Positions 5,504-9,207 of a stretch of DNA of 9,207 nt are shown piece after piece. Under the pieces are notes generated by a model, which made no database searches, was not told the DNA's origin, and saw only the letters and a list, made by a program, of their open reading frames with translations. The stretch is from positions 1 to 9,207 of the forward strand of contig JACOVB010000186.1 of the NCBI GenBank assembly GCA_016177555.1. Direction: 5' to 3'. This DNA is from Candidatus Rokuibacteriota bacterium (GTDB lineage: Bacteria; Methylomirabilota; Methylomirabilia; Rokubacteriales; CSP1-6). Numbering within the stretch: position 1 is the first letter of the stretch; the number at the start of each line of letters is the position of its first letter. Position numbers and translations under genes: made by a program.

Positions 5504-6823
5504 ATGATCGCTCTCCGCGTCGCGCTGACCCTCATGCTCGTGGGTGCCCTGGCACTGCTGGGCGGCTCTCTGCAGCCGGCCTGGGCCCAGACGATCAAGA
5601 TCGGCGTCCTCTTCGATCAGAGCGGCCCGTTCTCCGCGGCCGGATCGCTCAACTGCTGGCGCGGGGCCAAGCTGATCATCGACTACGTGAACGAGCGCGG
5701 CGGCGTGCTCGGCAAGCACAGGATCGTCCGCGTGGACGGCGACAGCCAGTCCAAGGCGGAGGTCGCCATCAACGAGGCCGAGCGGCTGCTGAACGTCGAG
5801 AAGGTGGACATCCTGGCCGGCATCTACTCCAGCGCCCACGCCGTGCCGCTGGCCGAGAAGGTGGACAAGCAGAAGAAGTTCCTCTGGATCACGACGGCCA
5901 TCTCGGATGCCGTCTTCAAGGACCGGAACCTGCAGTACGTGTTCCGCCCTCAGCCCAACGGTGGGCTCTTCGGCGCCGTCTCGGTCCAGTACATCGCGGC
6001 CAACTCGCAGGAGAAGCTCAAGAAGGCGGCCAAGGACCTCCGCGTCGCCGTGATCTACGAGGATGGCCCCTACGGGGCCGGCGTCGCGGCCTCCAACGAG
6101 GCCGAGGCCAAGAAGCTCGGCATGCAGGTGGTGCTCAAGGAAGGCTACTCCGTGAGCGCCCCCGACCTGTCGTCCCTGGTGACCAAGCTCCGCGCGGCCC
6201 GGGTCGACGTGCTCTTCCACACCGGGTACAACCCCGACATCGCCCTCTTCCTCCGCCAGGCCAAGGAGCAGGGCCTGCGCGTCAAGGCCTACATGGGGCA
6301 CGGCGCGGGGCACAGCCAGCTCGACAAGCTCAAGGAGGCCTTCGGCAACGAGATCGAGGCCTTCCATACCGTCGATCCGGTGGCCTCCCAGCTCCTGGAC
6401 CCGAAGACGCTCAAGCCCGGCGTGGGCGCCCTCACCGCCGAGATGGTCAAGCGCTACAAGGGCGAGTTCGAGCCCAACATGGCGGTGGCCGCCATCGCCC
6501 CGCACGTATCCATGGGCTTCAATAACCTCTGGATCCTGCTCAACGACGTCCTGCCCCGGGCCATCCAGAAGCACGGCGGGTGGAGCCCTGAGGCGCTCGC
6601 CAAGGCCGCTCGGGAGACCGACATCCCCGAGGCCGGCACGATGATGGGGTATGGCGTGAAGTTCTTCGGCGAGGGGCACCCCATGCGCGGCCAGAACGGG
6701 CGCGCCTTCCCGGTGGTATTCCAGGTCGTGGCAGGGAAGTTCGAGGTCGTCTACCCCAAGACCGTCGCCACCGCCGCGCCCATCCTGCCGCTTCCGGCCG
6801 CCTCGCCGTGGGCGGCCCGCTGA
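5504..6823 (+). CDS. ABC transporter substrate-binding protein, Leu/Ile/Val-type (Peripla_BP_6)
   Basis: This 439-aa periplasmic binding protein begins with a classic signal peptide (MIALR, hydrophobic core 6-23, cleavage after AWA at 28). The mature part opens with TIKIGVLFDQSGPFSAAG (30-47), typical of the LivK/amide-binding family. It continues with GAKLIIDYVNERGGVLG (54-70) and the D-x-x-S/A-K-x-E-V-A region (80-88). A second-lobe strand follows at RVAVIYEDGPYGAG (180-193). The C-terminal GQNGRAFPVVFQVVAGKFEVVYP (396-418) is a common closing motif. It captures the solute and delivers it to the permease encoded downstream. The ligand could be a branched-chain or other amino acid, amide, urea or aromatic acid. 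GGAGG at 5492-5496 lies 7 nt before ATG 5504, the strongest ribosome site in the window, which fits high expression of this subunit. Confidence 0.93.
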   Translation: MIALRVALTLMLVGALALLGGSLQPAWAQTIKIGVLFDQSGPFSAAGSLNCWRGAKLIIDYVNERGGVLGKHRIVRVDGDSQSKAEVAINEAERLLNVEKVDILAGIYSSAHAVPLAEKVDKQKKFLWITTAISDAVFKDRNLQYVFRPQPNGGLFGAVSVQYIAANSQEKLKKAAKDLRVAVIYEDGPYGAGVAASNEAEAKKLGMQVVLKEGYSVSAPDLSSLVTKLRAARVDVLFHTGYNPDIALFLRQAKEQGLRVKAYMGHGAGHSQLDKLKEAFGNEIEAFHTVDPVASQLLDPKTLKPGVGALTAEMVKRYKGEFEPNMAVAAIAPHVSMGFNNLWILLNDVLPRAIQKHGGWSPEALAKAARETDIPEAGTMMGYGVKFFGEGHPMRGQNGRAFPVVFQVVAGKFEVVYPKTVATAAPILPLPAASPWAAR

Positions 6824-6835
6824 ACTGAACTCCAC

Positions 6836-6869
6836 CCGGCGCCGGGGGCGGAACCTTCCCCGGCGCCGG
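6836..6869 (+). terminator. 12-bp-stem intercistronic hairpin after the binding-protein gene
   Basis: CCGGCGCCGGGG (6836-6847) pairs perfectly with 6858-6869 across a 10-nt loop. It starts 13 bp after the substrate-binding protein stop and ends 15 bp before the GTG of the ATPase gene. No U-run follows. In other ABC importer operons such hairpins protect the 3' end of the binding-protein message, or partly terminate transcription, so that the binding protein outnumbers the membrane subunits. The same role is inferred here. Confidence 0.6.
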
Positions 6870-6884
6870 CACCCCCTCCGCCCC

Positions 6885-7616
6885 GTGCTGACCGTCTCGG
6901 GCCTGACCAAGCGGTTCGGCGGCTTCACCGCCCTGAGCCGGGTGTCGTTCGACGTGGCCGAGGGAGAGATCCTCGGTCTCATCGGCCCCAACGGCTCGGG
7001 CAAGACCACCATCTTCAACTGCATCTCGGGCGCCTTTCCGGCCACGGCCGGCTCCATCCGGTTCAGGGGCGATGAGATCTCCGCCCTCACGCCCGACAAG
7101 ATCTGCCACCGCGGCATCGCCCGGACGTTCCAGATCCCGCGCCCCTTCCGCAAGCTCACGATCCTGGAGAACGTCGCCGTCGCCGCCCACTACGGGAGCA
7201 ACGAGCGCGGCACGGAGGGCGAGGCGCGCGGCCGCGCGCGCGAGGTGCTGGCGCTGGTGGGCCTGCCCACCGACGACGGCGCGTCCACGGCGCTCCTGGG
7301 CGCCGCGGGGCTGAAGAAGCTCGAGCTGGCCCGGGCGCTCGCCACGCGGCCGACGCTGCTGCTGGCCGACGAGATCCTCGGCGGCCTCGATCCCGGCGAG
7401 ATGGCCGCCGCCGCGGACATGCTCAGGCGGATCCGTCACGAGCTCAGGATCACCATCGTCTGGGTGGAGCACATCATGGCCACCCTCATGCGGGTGGTGG
7501 ATCGCGTCGTGGTGCTCGACCACGGCGAGAAGATCGCCGAGGGCCGGCCGGTCGACGTGGCGGAGGATCCGAAGGTCATCGAGGCCTACCTCGGCGAGAA
7601 GATCGTGCTGGCATGA
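6885..7616 (+). CDS. branched-chain amino-acid-type ABC transporter ATP-binding protein (LivG-like)
   Basis: This 243-aa nucleotide-binding subunit has Walker A GPNGSGKTT (34-42), Q-loop Q83 in ARTFQIPRPF, Walker B LLLADE (158-163) and switch H196 in WVEHIM. The FQIPRPF segment and the C-terminal VIEAYLGEK (231-239) mark it as LivG-type. The ABC signature is degenerate: where LSGGQ/YGDQ-like residues are expected the protein has ALLGAAGLKKLELARAL (136-152). It should couple ATP hydrolysis to transport as a heterodimer with the next gene product on the cytoplasmic face. GTG 6885 gives the expected N-terminus (LTVSGLTKRFGG). No Shine-Dalgarno is visible, only a C-rich stretch after the hairpin, so initiation may be weak. 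The stop overlaps the next start (ATGA). Confidence 0.92.
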   Translation: MLTVSGLTKRFGGFTALSRVSFDVAEGEILGLIGPNGSGKTTIFNCISGAFPATAGSIRFRGDEISALTPDKICHRGIARTFQIPRPFRKLTILENVAVAAHYGSNERGTEGEARGRAREVLALVGLPTDDGASTALLGAAGLKKLELARALATRPTLLLADEILGGLDPGEMAAAADMLRRIRHELRITIVWVEHIMATLMRVVDRVVVLDHGEKIAEGRPVDVAEDPKVIEAYLGEKIVLA

Positions 7617-8323
7617 GCCTGCTGGAGCTGCGCGGCGTCACCGCGGGCTACGGTGAGTTCACGGCCCTGTGGGGCGTGAGCCTGCGCGTGTCGGCCGGCG
7701 AGGCCGTGGCCGTGGTGGGGCCCAACGGGGCCGGCAAGACCACGCTCATGCGCGTCATCTCGGGACTGGTGCCGCCGCGCGAGGGCGATCTCACCTTCGA
7801 CGGCCAGTCGCTCGTGCGCCGGCCGGCCCACGAGATCGTGGCGCACGGGATCGCGCACGTCCCCGAGGGGCGCCGGATCTTCCCCATGCTGACGGTGGCC
7901 GAGAACCTGAAGATGGGCGCCTTCCTCCCGAGCGCCCGCCGCGACTACCGCAACAGCCTGGGGCGCGTCTACGCGCTCTTCCCGGTGCTCGCGGAGCGGC
8001 AGAAGCAGCGCGCGGGGAGCCTCTCGGGCGGCGAGCAGCAGATGCTCGCCATCGGGCGGGCGCTCATGTCGCGCCCCAGGATCATCCTCCTGGACGAGCC
8101 GTCCCTGGGGCTGGCGCCGGTGATGGTCCTGCGCCTCTTCGATCTGATCCGACGCGTGCGGGAGGAGGGCTACACCATCCTGGTCGTGGAGCAGAACGTC
8201 CGCCAGGTGCTGAAGCTCGTGGACCGCGCCTACCTCCTCGAGGTGGGGCGCATCAAGATGGAAGGCCGCGCCGACGACCTCTCCGAGCAAGACTTCGTCA
8301 GGAAGGCCTATGTGGGCATCTGA
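7613..8323 (+). CDS. branched-chain amino-acid-type ABC transporter ATP-binding protein (LivF-like)
   Basis: This 236-aa ATPase subunit has complete motifs: Walker A GPNGAGKTT (36-44), signature LSGGEQQ (137-143), Walker B IILLDEP (157-163) and D-loop SLGLAP. It also has the LivF-type HVPEGRRIFPMLTVAENL block (82-99). The switch region reads VVEQN (191-195), with Gln in place of the usual His, which is normal for LivF proteins. It pairs with the preceding LivG-like subunit; the intact signature here and the degenerate one there suggest unequal ATP sites. ATG 7613 overlaps the previous TGA by 4 bp, so the two ATPases are translationally coupled. The neighbouring permease and binding protein confirm the complex. 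Confidence 0.94.
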   Translation: MSLLELRGVTAGYGEFTALWGVSLRVSAGEAVAVVGPNGAGKTTLMRVISGLVPPREGDLTFDGQSLVRRPAHEIVAHGIAHVPEGRRIFPMLTVAENLKMGAFLPSARRDYRNSLGRVYALFPVLAERQKQRAGSLSGGEQQMLAIGRALMSRPRIILLDEPSLGLAPVMVLRLFDLIRRVREEGYTILVVEQNVRQVLKLVDRAYLLEVGRIKMEGRADDLSEQDFVRKAYVGI

Positions 8324-8403
8324 TTGGCGAGGCGCAGCCGCAGGCGAGCCGAGCGGATATGGAGACCTCCCGAGCGGAGCGAGGGCGCGAGCGTGAGCGA
8401 GCC
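8324..8403. repeat. GAGCG-rich spacer before the permease gene
   Basis: This 80-bp gap between the LivF-like and LivH-like genes is unusually long for this operon. It consists of short purine-rich units such as CGAGCGGAGCGAG, GCGAGCG and GTGAGCGAG. The 12-mer CCCGAGCGGAGC (8369-8380) also occurs at 19-30, at the other end of the window. ATG 8359 within it is in frame with the permease and would add 15 charged, repetitive residues (S-R-A-E-R-G-R-E-R-E-R type). It looks like an inserted dispersed intergenic element rather than coding sequence. Confidence 0.45.
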
Positions 8404-9207
8404 GTGATCGATCCGATCTTCATCGCGGAGGCGGCGCTCAACGGCCTCCTGCTGGGCGGGGTGATGGCGCTCCTGGCGCTGGGCCTCAACCTGATCTTCG
8501 GTGTCCTCGACATCGTCTGGATCGCCTACGTGGAGCTCGTCATGCTGTGCATGTACCTGGTCTACTTCCTGGTGACGGGCTACGGCTGGCCGATCTGGCT
8601 CGGCGGGCTCGCCTCGGTGGCACTCGGGGCCGTCCTGGGTGTCGCCGTGCACCTGCTGATCATCTCCCCGATCCTGACCAGCGCCGCCATCAACCAGTTC
8701 CTGGCCACAGGCGGGCTCCTCTTCTTCCTCCAGTCCTTCGCCACCTTTCTCTGGACCACCGACCACCGGACGGTGCGCCTGAATCTGCCCATCATCGAGG
8801 TGGCCGGGATGTTCCTCTCCTTCGCTCGGCTGATCGCCTTCGTCGTGGCGATCCTGGCGATGATCGGCCTGTACCTCTTCCTCAGGCACACCTTCATCGG
8901 CACCGCCATCCGGGCCGTCTCCCAGGACCGGGACGCCATGCGGCTCATGGGCGCCAACCCGCAGCGGGTCTACGTCGTCACCTCCGCCGTGGGGGGGGCC
9001 ATGGCCGGACTGGCGGGGGCGCTGCTCATCATCCAGTACTCGGTGCACCCGTACTTCGGCGCGGCATTCGGTCCGCTGACCTTCATGATCTGCGTCCTCG
9101 GCGGTCTCGGGAACATGGTGGGCGCCGTCGTGGCGGCGGTCATCATGAGCGAGATCATCTCGGTGGGCGGCGTCATGATGTCCACCGAGATGGGCTACGT
9201 GATCGCC
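8404..9207 (+). CDS. branched-chain amino-acid-type ABC transporter permease (LivH-like), 3' end cut by window
   Basis: The visible 268 residues are highly hydrophobic with about seven membrane segments; usual LivH length is about 290-340. The opening EAALNGLLLGGVMALLALGLNLIFGVLDIV (9-38) is LivH-like. The cytoplasmic coupling loop GTAIRAVSQDRDAMRLMGANPQRVY (166-190) is the family's ATPase-contacting segment, followed by GGAMAGLAGALL (197-208) and LGGLGNMVGAVVAAVIM (232-248). The second helix region reads DIVWIAYVELVML (36-48), where most relatives have an N-F-A-H-G-E type motif. This may reflect a different substrate or subfamily. GTG 8404 was chosen because it gives the normal short N-terminus; in-frame ATG 8359 would add 15 repetitive charged residues. 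There is no strong ribosome site for either. No stop codon occurs before 9207. A LivM-like partner is expected beyond the edge. Confidence 0.9.
   Translation, partial: MIDPIFIAEAALNGLLLGGVMALLALGLNLIFGVLDIVWIAYVELVMLCMYLVYFLVTGYGWPIWLGGLASVALGAVLGVAVHLLIISPILTSAAINQFLATGGLLFFLQSFATFLWTTDHRTVRLNLPIIEVAGMFLSFARLIAFVVAILAMIGLYLFLRHTFIGTAIRAVSQDRDAMRLMGANPQRVYVVTSAVGGAMAGLAGALLIIQYSVHPYFGAAFGPLTFMICVLGGLGNMVGAVVAAVIMSEIISVGGVMMSTEMGYVIA

Noticed and set aside
5462..7159. A 565-codon minus-strand open frame opposite the binding-protein gene
   Set aside because: It lacks recognisable domains and runs antisense to a clear signal-peptide-bearing binding protein and part of the LivG-like gene. Long antisense frames are expected at this GC content.
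6540..8290. Minus-strand open frames opposite the two ATPase genes (to 7523 and from 7586)
   Set aside because: Both are antisense shadows of ATPases with intact Walker motifs. No ribosome site or domain supports them.
8308..9048. Minus-strand open frame of 246 codons opposite the permease
   Set aside because: Its Asp/Glu/His/Gly-rich translation is characteristic of the antisense of hydrophobic membrane helices. The plus strand encodes a clear LivH-like permease that lacks a stop only because the window ends.

Overview
This is a GC-rich bacterial window (GC well above 60% by eye, strong G/C third-position bias). It carries tightly packed, often overlapping genes and a branched-chain amino-acid (Liv/HAAT) type ABC importer. 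The mix of a Liv-type importer, an MlrC-like M81 protein, cupins and GAGCG-rich intergenic repeats resembles soil or subsurface lineages such as Rokubacteria/Methylomirabilota, or some proteobacteria. That placement is an inference from style, not from a marker gene.

Left block (1-4386). A small cytoplasmic cupin gene runs leftward (413 to 48). Divergent from it, a five-gene cluster runs rightward: an M81/MlrC-like metallopeptidase (608-2086, TTG start), an exported or membrane-anchored cupin (2083-2475), a DUF1054/YktB-like protein (2496-3125), a HAD phosphatase of the beta-phosphoglucomutase type (3125-3778) and a thiopurine-methyltransferase-like SAM enzyme (3775-4386). Junctions are a 4-bp overlap, a 20-bp gap, a 1-bp overlap and a 4-bp overlap, so one transcript with translational coupling is likely. 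The 194-bp divergent spacer (414-607) holds two perfect 57-bp direct repeats 78 bp apart. Each contains a small hairpin and a 17-bp operator-like dyad. This is the most distinctive non-coding structure in the window.

Middle (4387-5503). A strong hairpin lies between the convergent 3' ends of the methyltransferase gene and a leftward EamA/DMT-family transporter gene (5346 to 4480). A 157-bp spacer then separates the transporter from the divergent importer operon and contains a plausible sigma70-type promoter.

Right block (5504-9207). This is an importer operon: periplasmic substrate-binding protein (5504-6823), a 12-bp-stem hairpin, LivG-like ATPase (6885-7616), LivF-like ATPase (7613-8323) and a LivH-like permease (8404 onward) cut by the window edge. 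The second permease (LivM-like), expected next, would lie outside. The substrate cannot be read from sequence; branched-chain amino acids, other amino acids, amides, urea and aromatic acids are all known for this family.

No rRNA, tRNA, CRISPR array, transposase, phage gene or defence system was seen. No stretch over 300 bases lacks a gene. Nothing proves a new biological system. The best leads are the repeated operator-like region controlling the MlrC-like/cupin cluster, the DUF1054 gene in this background, and the degenerate ABC signature in the LivG-like subunit.
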